Assembly (NCBI RefSeq): GCF_945859705.1
Contig: NC_079137.1
Coordinates: forward strand, 70,578,277 to 70,642,276
Length of the DNA stretch: 64,000 bases
Direction: 5' to 3'
Origin: Episyrphus balteatus
Taxonomy: Eukaryota; Arthropoda; Insecta; Diptera; Syrphidae
The notes beneath the pieces were generated by a model. That model was given only the letters and a program-made list of their open reading frames with translations, made no database searches and was not told the origin of the DNA. Of the stretch, positions 35,060 through 46,600 are shown in pieces (position 1 is the stretch's first letter; each line of letters starts with the position of its first letter). A program made the position numbers and the translations under genes.

Positions 35060-36322
35060 TCAACCCTCTACTGCATGAATTAATATTAGCGGACGAAAAA
35101 ATTAAAAAATGCTTTACATGGGTTCTTTGGATTGTTTTATAATGGTTTTCATTAAAAAATTTGTTTATAAGCCAAATTTGGCTTCGTATGCATTAAGGGG
35201 TAAGAAATTTTACAAATATTATTTATTCAGATTATGTAAAGAATACAATTAAAAATATCAAAAGATAAATATTTAAAAACAAAATTAAAGTAAAATAAAT
35301 ACATTGCATTACAAAAGGTTAAGAATTAATTCAAATTTGGCTCATTTTAAGACATGGAACCGAGAAAAGCAATTTGTTTTTGTCCGTTATATATATTTTT
35401 TTTGGTTCACATTCTTTCCACTGTCGAAGTAAGTCTTGCTCCAACATTTTCAGCCACTCCCAGATCTTACAAAAACTAAAAAGTAATAAAAATGACTGAA
35501 AAATATTATAGGTGAGCACCTCTCCCCCTACAATTTTTGTGGTTACGCCGCTGGAAATGGTGTTAACATGAGAAAAATGTCTCTAAAAGCGAAGGGGCTC
35601 CATTTCTGAAGTAAAACATAGCTTCCAAGCAAAATAACAATGTAAAGAAACAAAATTTTAAAACAAAAAATTTAACAAATTGTGTAGATTGATAACCCCT
35701 TAATGCATACGAAGCCAAATATGGCTTCCCTACTTTTTGCCCTCCCAAGACCAGGCCAATAATTTTTTTTCAATAAAAATTGGTTCATAGCATACACAAT
35801 TAGACAATCGATCAAAAATAAATTTTTAATTCCACTTTACTTTCCAAACAAACGCAGTAATTAACACTTAAAGTATGAATATATTCTACACTTTCGATTT
35901 CAATGCACACGACTGATCGACTCACCTGTGATCATAACATACACCTTTATTTTGTGTCGGACACACGAAAAAAAAAGAGTGTGTGTACACATGTACACGC
36001 GACTGAAGTTATACTTCTCATTCAGTATATGTAAATGAATTTCATTTGATATTTTTAATTTCTATTATTAAATTAATTAATCCACACATCATTTTTTTAC
36101 ATTTTTATCAAGTGAACAATAAATTAATTTTTTCATCCTCCTTGCGTCCATGTAGTTTTCAATTTATTCTGTGAAATTTACACATGTTGTGCGGTTCAGA
36201 ACGTACGGTTTAACGAAAGTAAATGAATTGCGCATAAAATGTACGAAATGGTAATTTTTTGAGAATTGTGTGTGCTTCAGCACTAGTAGTAGCAATATGG
36301 AACTTGCAGGGTTGCTACGAAG

Positions 36323-36495
36323 CTCAAAAGTTAGCTGAGCTCAGCTCACAGCTCAGCTCAAATTTTGAGCTAGCTGACTTTTGAGCTATGTACCATAGCT
36401 CAGCTCATTTGAGCTGAGCTGAAAGTCAGCTGAGCTGATGGTTGAGCTGAGCTGTTGGGTGAGCTAAAGTAAAGTGAGCTGATCTGAGCTGTGAT
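36323..36495. repeat. Left subterminal (T)GAGCT(C) array
   Basis: GAGCT/AGCTC pentamers recur about every 5-15 bases in both orientations, including GAGCTGAGCTGAAAGTCAGC. The array is mirrored at the right end of the same element. Confidence 0.9.
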
Positions 36496-36679
36496 GGGTG
36501 AGAGGATACATTGATTTTTATTTGGAAAGTATAATGAAATATGAAGATATTTTAAACTTTTATAAAACACCATAGCTCAAGATGTTTGGTTCTAGTTATT
36601 AATGGAATTATTTTAACACATGGATATTTTTATAAATAAAACAGATAATTTTTCGTGATCTTTCTCTTGGTTTTTTTAA

Positions 36680-36912
36680 CCCTAGAAAGATAATCATAAT
36701 ATACGTCTCAGAGACGTATGATTCTAAAAAAGATTTTTGGTCTTATGTTAACACTTTTTGTCATATTTATTTAACTCATTACTTAGATTATTTTAAAGAA
36801 GTGATATAATAAATCAAATCAATTTAACAAAAACCCAGAAATTTGAATTGAATTAGATAAAACAGTTCTTTTCACGCCATACGTCTTACAGACGTAGATT
36901 ATCTTTCTAGGG
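36680..36912. mobile_element. piggyBac-family MITE, 233 bp, TTAA TSD
   Basis: Both ends are CCCTAGAAAGATAATC (16 identical bases), flanked by TTAA at 36676-36679 and 36913-36916. CCCTAGAAAGATA is the terminal repeat known from piggyBac transposons, and TTAA is their obligate target. Just inside each end is a palindrome: ATACGTCTCAGAGACGTAT (36701-36719) and TACGTCTTACAGACGTA (36880-36896). There is no coding sequence. It could be mobilised only in trans. Confidence 0.9.
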
Positions 36913-36977
36913 TTAATAGTAAATATATTTCTATTTTTTTAGTAAAATATTTCTTTTTTAATCATAAAAAAAAATCA

Positions 36978-37865
36978 GGTACAATCCGGTTTTACGACTT
37001 TTTTCAAAATTCCGAGAAAATCGCGTTTGAAAGTTGGGGTAAATTTTTTTTTCGAAAAATCCCCGAATCTTTGAACGCTCCTGGAAGCTAAACCGCTTGA
37101 GAGCAATTTTTGGGAGTGGTGCCAAATGATAGCTTGTGTCATGGGCCTACGCTTTGCACATTGTCAGATTTTTAAAAAATCGCTTTGCATGTTAAACCGC
37201 CACATCATGCCTATTTTTTCAGAATCGGGCTTAACTTTTTTTTTACCTTTAAGTTCTCCTGGTTTGAGAACGCGTGTACCTACAGGGATGGAAGTTGTAC
37301 CCAAATGTAGGTTAGAGTCCCCGCTACCTTTTGGCATCAAAAAATTTTTTTTCATTTTTTTCAAAATTCCGAGATATAGGCGTTGGAACGCTTTGATCTA
37401 GAGACAGGGGAGTGGTGCCATATGAAAGCTTATATTCTCAGCTACCCGAAAGTGGTATAATCCGGTTTTTCGATTTTTTTCAAAATTCCGAGAAAATCGT
37501 GTTTGAAAGTTGGGGTAAATTTTTTTTTTCGAAAAATCCCCGAATCTTTGAACGCTCCTGGAAGCTAAGCCGCTTGAGAGCAATTTTTGGGAGTGATGCC
37601 AAATGATAGCTTGTGTCATGGGCCTACGCTTTGCACATTGTCAGATTTTTAAAAAATCGCTTTGCATGTTAAACCGCCACATCATGCCTATTTTTTCAGA
37701 ATCGGGCTTAACTTTTTTTTTACCTTTAAGTTCTCCTGGTTTGAGAACGCGTGTACCTACAGGGATAGAAGTTATACCCAAATGTAGGTTAGAGTCCCCG
37801 CTACCTTTTGGCATCAAAAAAAAATTTTTCATTTTTTTCAAAATTCCGAGATGTAGGCGTTGGAA
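36978..37865. repeat. Nearly identical direct repeat, 477-bp offset
   Basis: Units at about 36978-37388 and 37454-37865 share almost every base over more than 400 bp. A 65-bp linker itself resembles part of the unit (GGGAGTGGTGCCA). The two open frames at 37126 and 37603 are duplicates caused by this repeat, not genes. The block TTTTTCAAAATTCCGAGA occurs four times, so a smaller ancestral unit was amplified first. Confidence 0.9.
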
Positions 37866-37868
37866 GTT

Positions 37869-37965
37869 GGGGCGCTCACTTTCAGCTCAGCTCACTTTCA
37901 GCTCAGCTCAAATGAGCTAAGCTATGGTACCTAGCTCAAATTTGAGCTGAGCTGTGAACTGAGCT
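37869..37965. repeat. Right subterminal (T)GAGCT(C) array
   Basis: This is the inverted counterpart of the left array. CAGCTCAAATGAGCTAAGCT, GGTACCTAGCTC and TTTGAGCTGAGCTGTGAACT pair with the left array in reverse orientation. Confidence 0.9.
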
Positions 37966-37990
37966 GAAATGTTAGCTTTTTGCAACCCTG

Positions 37991-38144
37991 GCAACTTGCC
38001 ACATGTAACTTGCCACATGCAACTTGCCACACGCAATTTGCCACATGCAACTTGCCACACGCAACTTGCCACATACAACTTGCCACATGCAACTTGCCAC
38101 ATGCAACTTGCCACATACAACTTGCCACATGCAACTTGCCACAT
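37991..38144. repeat. 14-bp minisatellite, 11 units
   Basis: The unit GCAACTTGCCACAT is repeated 11 times, varying at two or three positions (GC/GT/AC start, T/C at the end). It begins exactly where the hAT-like element ends, and its first eight bases serve as that element's right TSD. Cys/Trp/Gln-rich frames over it are repeat translations. Confidence 0.95.
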
Positions 38145-38483
38145 GAAACATGTTACTTGCTACGTGTTGTGTGTTTTATGTTTGCCGTACTGTGGCGTAC
38201 TGCATTTTTAAATACTAAAGTACTGCGTACTCTAAAGGTGAAACGACAGCCCTGCTACCCAGGGTGATCGCGTCATAATCCCTTTGACATTCTTGTCAAA
38301 AAGTAAATTTTCATACCCACCCTCCCATAAGAAGTATAACTTCAAAAACTATCTCTTTGGGTTCTCAGAAACACAAAGAAGAGGATTGTATTTAATCTTT
38401 ACAATTTTTTTTGTAACAGAGAAGAGAAAAGTGCATACAAACAGACAAAACCATATTTGGTTTCGTATGCAGTAGAGGGTTAA

Positions 38484-38911
38484 AGTCTTCATTGAAATTA
38501 TTGCCAGGCTTGGTTTCTAAATAGCTGATTTAAACTTGCTACTTATAGGCTATTTAGAACCAAAAGTAAACGAATACTCCAAGAAGATCTGTCCCTAATT
38601 GGTATAACCTTTTCTGTTGCTTCGAAAAATTCGAAGTCCTCTAAAATCTCCAAAATTATTTTTTTTTTAATTCAAACTTCTGTTGTTTTTCAACCTCGAT
38701 CGCTTTACAGGTACAATCTTTTCTTCAAACTACTTTTAGAAGATATTCAAAATACAAAATTTGTAGGTAGGTACTAAAAAATTCAAAAGTTCTTAAAATT
38801 CAAAAAAAAAAATAAATTGAAACATTTGAGCACTTAAACGTAAGCCGTTTGTTGTAAGAAAAAATAAGAACTCTAAACTTAAATATAATAATTAATAACT
38901 CTAAATATATA
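38484..38911. other. AT-rich spacer, no gene
   Basis: Unique-looking AT-rich DNA between the piggyBac-like right end and the CAGGGTGTTCC element. Nothing is recognised. Confidence 0.4.
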
Positions 38912-38913
38912 TA

Positions 38914-40749
38914 CAGGGTGTTCCACAGTCACCGACCCAAATGAAAACCATGGATTCCTTAAGTAATTTTACGTCAAAAAACATAAGAGGTAATTTTCTC
39001 GTTTTCGTCCCGTTTTTGAGTTATGGCGGTTTTTATGATTTTTGCTCTCTTTTTCCTTTAAATGGCTTTATCTTTGCAAAACTACGTCTAGTTCTTACAA
39101 TCAATCAAGAATTTATTACAGTTTAAGTTTATTCCAATTTTTTTTATCTGCGGCCAACCGTTTCTCTGCACATTGGTAGCAAACGATTCTTCGATTTTTA
39201 AGTTGTTTTTTTTTTTCACTTTAATACCATTTTATTAAAAAAAAAAAAGTAAATGATTATTATTAATTTTGTTCACTTATTATTAAAGCCCAGTTTATTT
39301 TCTTAAAAAAAATAAGTGTTCTTTCATAAAAAAGACTACTGAAAGTAATTTTAAAAAAATAATAAAACTGAGTGAATTTAAAAAAACGAGGGTTTTTTTT
39401 TAACAAAGTAAACTGATTTTTTTACCAAACTTATTTAAAAAAAAAATCATGTGTGCAATTCACACGCGGTTGAAGTGAAACCTTAAAAATCATTTTTCTT
39501 GCAATAAAAAAATGTTACCATCTGAAAGCTTATTGTTTCAGCTCAAAATATTTATATCGGACATGTCAAAAAGAGCTAGAATTTTTTTAACCCAATTAGT
39601 TTTCATAAGAAAAGCAAAACAATCTCTTTTCTCTTCAAACGCCATTAAATCCATTTTTTAAATGACAAACCTATAATAAATTTTATATCATTATTATTAT
39701 TTGTATGTGCACCGTTATCTCAGAATTTTGAATATTGAAATTTATTGAAATTTTGTACAATTATAGGTTATTTAATTACCTATCTACAGTACAAATTTTA
39801 TTCATCTATCTAATAAAACAAAAAAGTTATAACAAGTTGAATATTCGTGTCGCGTTTTCGTTTCATCTTGTTTTAAATTTTTTATGGGAGAGATTTTTCA
39901 GATCTTTTCTGAAAAAAAAAAAAATAAAATATTTTTTATTCACCACAGCTGTAAACACTAATCAAAAAAAAAATTTATACTCACCACGACTTTTTTTCTC
40001 ACAATAAAAAGTAGGAGTACATCCCTACGAAAAAACACTTTTGTTTTTTTTTTTTCAGTGCAAATTTTGCATTTCGAATATCGCCTAAACATTGGGTGGA
40101 CAAACGATGGTTTTTGGGGTGTGTAAAGAACTTGAGGTGGAAAAACGTTTCCAAATGGTTTTATACTTCTATTTAAAAATTTTGAGCGTTTAAGGTGATT
40201 TTTCATTTTTCAGACTTCCCGTAAAAAATGAATTTTCTCGAAAATTTTTTGAAGGGTGAACAAAAAAAAATTTTTAGTGAACAAACATGGACAAAAGGTG
40301 TTACAAAGGAATAAGACTATAATTTGGTTCAAAAATGATGAAGTCGCAATTCAGGCTTCACGGCTCAAATCATGAGCTGTTTTTTTTTATGAAATGGGAA
40401 GTAATGGGAAGCTTTATATAAAATGTAAAAAAAATATATATAGCTATGTAACTAAAAAACCCTCCAATACGTGAAACATTTTTCCATCGACTTCTTTGAC
40501 CTTAAAAATGCTTTAATATGATCAAAAAACCAAGTATAATTTAAGAAAGAACATATCAGAAATGGTTATTAAAACCGTTTTTTAATCAACTTTTAACTTC
40601 TACGAAACTAAGAACGAATTTATTAAACTTAAACCAACAATATTAATATACCCAACGTACGAGTACATTCATCTAATATTCGTGGGTCACCTCCCATACA
40701 AAGTGCGGTCAAAAATATAATGACCATTTTTTTTTTAATGAAACACCTG
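38914..40749. mobile_element. Possible DNA element with CAGGGTGTTCCA ends and TA flanks
   Basis: The left end is CAGGGTGTTCCA and the right end read inward is CAGGTGTTTCAT, with TA on both outer sides. The ends match imperfectly over about 12 bases, so pairing is tentative; they could belong to two related repeats. The interior holds an R1 fragment (39480-39850) and no coding frame. A conserved-looking block, GTGGGTCACCTCCCATACAA, lies just inside the right end. Confidence 0.35.
39480..39850 (-). mobile_element. R1 fragment (copy 4), inverted
   Basis: TCTGAAAGCTTATTGTTTCA, AAAAAGAGCTAGAATTTTTT, CTATAATAAATTTTATATCA and CACCGTTATCTCAGAATTTT align in order with copy 3. About 300 bp of the middle of the family are deleted between the third and fourth blocks. 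Neither terminus is present. Confidence 0.7.
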
Positions 40750-40880
40750 TATTATCATTTTATATGATTTATTATTGCAAAAAAATGCATCAAGTCAGTT
40801 TTTTAAAATGTTGGTTATTTTTAAGAAAAATAAAAAAAGGTAAAAAAATTTTTTTTTTTGAAAATATAAAAAAAATAAAA

Positions 40881-41843
40881 TGCACGACTGGGGCCGCACG
40901 TACTTGCTCTTATGATAAAAGTAGCTTTTATGTCAAAGATTTAAAAAAAAAAATATTTTGAATTAGTTAAAATTTGATTTTTTTAAGGAATTTCATAAGA
41001 AATGCAATCATACGAAATAATTTTTTTTTTAGTTTTTCTTACGCCATATTTTTGTTACTGGTGTTTTTTTGACAAAAACAAAAAACGCAATTAGCTACAT
41101 ATATTAAAATCACTTAAAGCATTATGTATGTCAAATTAAGTCTAGAAAATTGTAATAACTCATTAACGGTGTACGGGAAGAGCCGACATCAAAGATTAAA
41201 AAATAAATGTAAAGTCATATTTCCATTATCCGTATTTTTTGAGAAAAACTAAAAATGCAGTTACGTTAGATTTACGTATAACATTACTTGTGTAAAATTT
41301 AATCGAAATCGTTAGAGTCATTTACGAGAAAATTGCAATAACTCCATTAAGATGTAGGGGAAGAGCCGACATCCGCGATTTAAAAAAGAGTTAATGTCAT
41401 ATTTTCACTATCCGCATTTTTTGAGAAAAACTAAAAACGCAGTTATGTTAGAACTGCAAACAGCATTACGTATGTTAAATTTAATCAAAATCGTTAGAGC
41501 CGTTTTCGAGAAAGTTGCAATAACTCCAAAACTTTGTATGGGAGGTATACGTTTAAAGCGAGATATTAAAAAACAAAAAAAAACCAACCTTGGAAATTAC
41601 AAAAAAATCATCTGTACCAAATTTCAAGAAAATCCCTCAACCCGTTTAGGCTGCAGCTTCATGTACAGCTTTTTGTGACGACGCACCGACGCACCGACGC
41701 ACCGACGCACCGACGCACAGACCGACGGACGTCATGACGAAAACCACTTTTTCGGACTTCTCCATCATCGTAATGTTAGTTTTGATTAAAACCTCGAATT
41801 TTTTTTTTTACACGAAACCAATACTTGCCCTATTGAGCAAGTA
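40881..41843 (-). mobile_element. Helentron/DINE-1-like element, copy C
   Basis: It starts ATGCACGACTGGGGCCGCAC then GTACTTGCTCTTAT and ends ACTTGCCCTATTGAGCAAGT. The microsatellite is an 8-bp (GACGCACC)n array at 41678-41718 followed by GACCGACGGACG. It shares with copy A the block TCCATCATCGTAATGTTAG..TTTTGATTAAAACC and the hairpin end. It also contains three near-repeats of AACTCCATTAA..GGGAAGAGCCGACATC and GAAAAACTAAAAA(C/T)GCAGTTA (41155-41480), an internal expansion. There is no Rep/helicase. Confidence 0.78.
41678..41718. repeat. (GACGCACC)n octanucleotide microsatellite
   Basis: Five units in tandem inside copy C, at the position where copies B and E carry (GACA)n. Confidence 0.9.
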
Positions 41844-42680
41844 AAAATGGTTAATGCCGGAAATGGACCTGCCTGTCAGTCGAGCACTTTACCCTTACCC
41901 TTTAGTTCAGTCTTTTATAAAAATAATAGTGCCAAAAAGGAATTTTTTTAGTTTTACGTTGTAATTTTTTTTTCTCCGTGTATCGTCATTTAAACTCGTA
42001 TTACTCGAAAAGGGGAAAAAAGGGGAAAAAACGGCGCTTTTATTTCGAAAGGTAGGACGGTATTCTTCATTTGAGAACTTAAATTGTAGAGGGCACTCGA
42101 AGGCAAACCAACTAAATCTCTAATTTAATGAAAATTGAGCTAAATAAAAATGGTTAAAATTGCTTCGCTAACGAGCCCCATTACAATTAGCCTTAATGTT
42201 ATTTAACAATATAATTTATGTTTTTAGAAAGTATTAACCTTCTCGTTTAATATCCATAACAATTTAATACTGTTCACAATTTTTAACACCCGCTATCACT
42301 ATCGCAAGTTCACACCTTATAACTGCAGCGATTAAAAAACTGTACCTACCTTTTTTTATATACCGACTTTGAATGGCTATTAAGAAATGAAAAAAAGGGT
42401 AACAATTTTTTGTTGGTTTTGGTTCGATGGGAGATTGTAGAACGTTGTTTAATCATTGGATTTTAAAAAATTGACATTTACTTTTTTTATTTTTGACCTA
42501 TGGCGGGACCCACTGTGCAATGGCTACACATTGAGGTCATATTTTTTTAACTAGACTTACTAATCTCTAAGTGTTATTCTAACAATAACCTAAAATTACA
42601 GATAGCAAATGTTCAAAACAGGTTTTTGCAAATCCAAAAACTTTTCAAAATCTTCCAAAAACAAGTAATCCAGTTAAATA
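41844..42680. other. Unique or degenerate DNA, no gene
   Basis: It contains a minus-strand A-box-like TAAAGTGCTCGACTGACAGG near 41870-41893 and TTTTTCTCCGTGTA near 41970, an end-like motif found in other insect repeats. Neither is sufficient for a call. Confidence 0.4.
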
Positions 42681-43645
42681 AGGGTTTAACCTCGGAATGA
42701 ATGTTAGTAGAAATTTTTTTTGCTCAATATCTTCCTTTTGCCATTCTATAACATATCTCAAAAGTCTAGAAGAATCTCATGTCCGCTTGTCGCGATTTCA
42801 AGGTCATATCGCGAAATGGAGATTTTCAAAATTAGCAAAAATAGGCTATGGTAGTATATACACATATGATACATGATTTCAAGGTATTTTTTAATGCTGA
42901 TTCCAAAAATCAAAACAATCTGACGTCTCTGGAAAAAGTTATACCTGTTTTTCATCTGTCAACTCATATTATTATAACAGTTGCAAACTTACTGCCGAAA
43001 AACCCTTAAAAGTTATGGTAGGTAGATGAATCAAATTTTGCATGAAGATTTTAGAATCCATCATTATTAAAAATCAAAACAATCCCTTAAAAAAATATAT
43101 ATACCTACGATATAATGGTATTTTTTGATGGAGGGGCAAATTTTAGGATATGCACTATGGAAGATTCTTGTTCATCTTAGGAATAAGTGCAAATAGGCTA
43201 ATTTTTTCATTTTAATCTTTGTTTGGATATTCTTTAACTACCCTCAAAAATCTAAAAAAATCTCATGTCCGCAAGTCCTAATTTTCTTGGTTTGAAAATA
43301 AGATTTTAAAAAATTAATAAAAAGAAAAGTTTAAATTTTTATATGTATACCAACATAAGCGACATGATTTAAAGGTATTTTTTAACACTAATTCCAATAA
43401 AACTCACAAACAAGTCAACCTGACCATCCCTGAAAAGTAATGCACCTTATTCATGTTGATCTGACACAAATATCTGAAGTGTAGTTTTCCAATTTTTTAA
43501 AATCTGCACCTTATTTTCAAACCAAGAAAATTAGGACTTGCGGACATGAGATTTTTTTTAGACTTTTGAGATAGGTTATAGAATGGCAAAAGGAAGATAT
43601 TGAGCAAAAAAAATTTCTACTAACATTCATTCCGAGATTTACCCC
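42681..43645. mobile_element. Inverted-repeat element with internal direct copies
   Basis: The left arm CTCGGAATGAATGTTAGTAG then AAATTTTTTTTGCTCAATAT is matched by the right arm ending ATTCATTCCGAG. The arms extend through CCATTCTATAAC and TCTCATGTCCGC for about 110 bp. A second left-arm-like copy lies at about 43141-43400 (TCTCATGTCCGCAAGTCCTA, and GACATGATTTAAAGGTATTT against TACATGATTTCAAGGTATTT at 42872), so the interior holds a direct repeat of about 450 bp. There is no coding frame. It is an unclassified complex fold-back element. Confidence 0.7.
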
Positions 43646-46600
43646 TTTTTTCTCCTTATTTTACTGTATTAAAGGAAAAAATAGTGTTTTTTTTTTGTAT
43701 TTTTAGGTTAATATTTTATCCATCACTGTTTTCAGCAGGCAAATTTATTAACTTAATTATGGTTTATTCTAAAAATATCACTTTCTCTTATCTATTTTTA
43801 AACAGAAATTATTCCGAACATTTATAAAAGAAATTTCTGTTTGAACATCAGAAATATTTTTATGACATACCTTTCATCGAATCTTGAAATAAATTGACCT
43901 TCAAAAAAATTCCAATACTTGGAATCCCAACTGATTTTCCACAGAAAACCCTATACTGGATGTTAATATTCATTGAACCATTTTTATTTCTTCAAGCGGC
44001 TGGATTTCTCCAAATTAATTAGTTACGGCTGTTTTAAAAACAGATTCTTCTGATGATTTTACTCCTCATTCCTATAAGTGACTTCCATGACAACATGACA
44101 AGAAATGATAAGAAAGACAGGCCTTATATTTGCCTTTGAACATTTCTAGTTCTAGTCTAAAAAGAAGAAAGATATAATATCATTGAAGAAATCCTTCTCA
44201 TGTGTCCATTTTGTCCTTTCATCTAGAATATCTATATTGACATCGAATATATCGACCACCCTCTCCCCTTTCTCTTTCATAAAATACAATAAAAAGAGAA
44301 GAAGAAAAAAATTCAAAAGAGAAAAAAAACTTGTAGAATTGGAAACTGTATCTGGATTATTGATGAATCTGTCACAAGAAAAATGTAATTGGACGGAACG
44401 ATGCAGCCAAGCAGACAAACAGCTATTCATCTGTGAATGTATCTCAAAACCGATGACACGACGTGAGAGTGAAAGAGAATGACATTTTCAAGAGCACAAT
44501 GAAGGGAAAAGGGGAGGTCGGGGTAAGTTACTAAATGGAGTAAGGTGTTGCACTAAGCCACCCTCAAAAATTTGGCACACTATAGAATAGGTGGATATGG
44601 TTTCATGGGTGGGTGAGGGGGTGTTAGACGGTTGGAGTTAGGAAATATATCAATCTATCTCTTCTGTATTTACAGCCAGTGGCGGCGGGCGGAGGCGATG
44701 ACTCTGCTGCTATTGCCTCGGATTCAGATGAAGCTACTATATTGCCACTGAACCGATGAATATGATGATGATTATGATGATGATAATGACGATGATTCTG
44801 TTTGTTTCGATATATATGCACTAGCACGCCATCTACCGCACACACAAAGTAACACTGTTTGACGAAGGTGAAACCCAACGATCCATATGAGCTCGGTTGC
44901 ATGGATTGGATAGGGATATGGTTCGGTTTGCCCCAATTGGGCTGCCATCATGCTACCGATATTACAATATTTGAAAAATGACATATGCCTGAGAGGGTAG
45001 GGGAGGTAGGGGTAAGTATTCCTTGGTATCATAGCGTGGCGACTGCCAAAGGGAATGCGTGGGATGCTATTGGTTACGTTGGTGAATTTTCGAAATATCC
45101 ATCCATCCATTCTCAATTCTCTCGACTCGGTCGTCCTTGCTAGTGTATCATCACATCCTAGCAGCAGGAGCAGCCCAGAAGGATGGGTAAAGATATTCAA
45201 TCTTTCGATGTATTGCATCAAAGTGATTAATGTCTGTGGAAAATGCATTAAATTCCGGTAAATGTATTACAATTTCACATCGAAAGAGAAATGCGTCATC
45301 ATCATCATCATCATCATCATCATCGTTCGTTCGTTTGGTTTTGTGGAGCAAAAAGGATACTATGTTGCCTATGAATATGAGATGTACCTTACATTCAACA
45401 GAATCATATCAAACCAGATAGTAGACAGATAGGCCGACAGATTGCTTTCGTAATGCATCACAACTCTCTCTCTCTCAACCAAACTACGACGACTATGAAT
45501 TTACAACAACAATTTCATATATATAAATAAGTTGATACCGCGTACACTTGATGGATATGCTGGGGACCCATCAAGAATTGGCCCCGAATTGGACCAAGAA
45601 ATCTAATTAACAAATTCCATTTTCGGATATCCTAAACGTAATAATTTACAAAGGACACACCGTCAGCAGGACTTTTATTTTTTTTTATTTTATTTTCGAT
45701 GTCAGAGAGAGAGAGAGAGATGATGGACGCTCCAGTCCAGTTTAAAAGGCGTGTGGGTTTTATGAAATTATTGGCGCGCAATTTAGAGCGTTGATTTTCC
45801 ATGATAATTAAGTTAAACTCCTGTTAAGAGATCCTCATATGACTATATAAATGGTTAAAGTATATGATGGAAGGGTATAAAGTGAATTGGTATGCCACGG
45901 ATAAAAGTAGCCATACCACTGAGCGGGATGCCAAAGGAGTACTTTTGCCTTTATGTTTTCGATGGATATAATTTGAGAGAATGGATGGATATATTGGTTT
46001 TGGTTTTAAAGGTTAAAAGGATTTTAATTTTTAAATGTTTTTTTGAGTTTAAATAGAATTAAAGTTGGTTGTACGCGATTTTTTTAATTGGCAAAGTTGA
46101 AATTGGAAAATTTAATAAAAGTTTTTTTAGCCTTGGAAGGTTTTATGAGTTAAGTTGTATTAAACCTAGGTTAAATTAATTAACGCCATTAATTTTTGGT
46201 TTTTTTTTTTTTTTTTTTTTATAATTCAAAAGCTTTTGAATATCTGCAGAATAGGTATTGTATAAGATTTTTTAAACATTTTTCATGAAGAAAACTATCT
46301 TCAGAAACGAGTGTTCAAACTTCAAAGAACAGTCAATGGAGGACCACAAAAGGTATTTTATTTTAATTTATTAATACTACTTGTTTAGCTCTAGATAAAT
46401 TGAAACAAGAAGATAGAAAAAAATTTAAATGAAAAAGTTTGAATGATAAAAATTTCTAAAACTTTTACTGAAACCATTTTTTATATAACCTCAAAAATAT
46501 TGAGAAAAAATCAAAAATACGATATTTTGGTTTTTTATTTTTATCTTTTACAAAAATATGGTTGGATTTTAACAAAACCTGATTAAAAATTACTTTGTTA

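Larger units (their letters stand above)
36307..37990. mobile_element. hAT-like element with GAGCT-rich subterminal arrays
   Basis: Ends are CAGGGTTGCTACGAAGCTCA and, inward from the right, CAGGGTTGCAAAAAGCTAAC. Flanks are GGAACTTG (36299-36306) and GCAACTTG (37991-37998), an 8-bp TSD with one mismatch. Behind each end lies a dense run of TGAGCT/AGCTCA motifs (about 36323-36495 and 37869-37965), arranged as inverted copies of each other. hAT transposases are known to bind short repeated subterminal motifs, so these are candidate binding sites. The interior is a nearly identical direct repeat (36978-37865) with no transposase. It is disrupted by a piggyBac MITE at 36680. Confidence 0.75.
35064..38479. 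mobile_element. piggyBac-like composite region with two pairs of ends
   Basis: Four similar ends are seen. CCCTCTACTGCATGAA starts at 35064 (flank TCAA). GCATTAAGGGG ends at 35200. CCCCTTAATGCATACGAAGC starts at 35696 (flank ATAA). CGTATGCAGTAGAGGG ends at 38479 (flank TTAA). The first and last match each other, and the middle two match each other. The last two also share an inner GAA(G/A)CCAAATATGG block. This could be one 3.4-kb element with internal copies of its ends, or two elements. The TTAA flank is intact only at the right. No transposase frame remains. The hAT-like element 36307-37990 lies inside. Confidence 0.5.

Noticed and set aside
37126..37920. Two near-identical 90-105-codon frames as a duplicated gene
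   Set aside because: Both are open frames inside the tandemly duplicated interior of a hAT-like element with no domain.
37991..38144. Array considered as CRISPR
   Set aside because: Units are contiguous 14-mers without unique spacers, in a eukaryotic context.
37917..38267. Four overlapping frames over the minisatellite
   Set aside because: They are translations of the 14-bp repeat in different frames.
44772..45248. 158-codon minus-strand frame
   Set aside because: No domain, overlapping competing frames on both strands, and no splice or promoter context.
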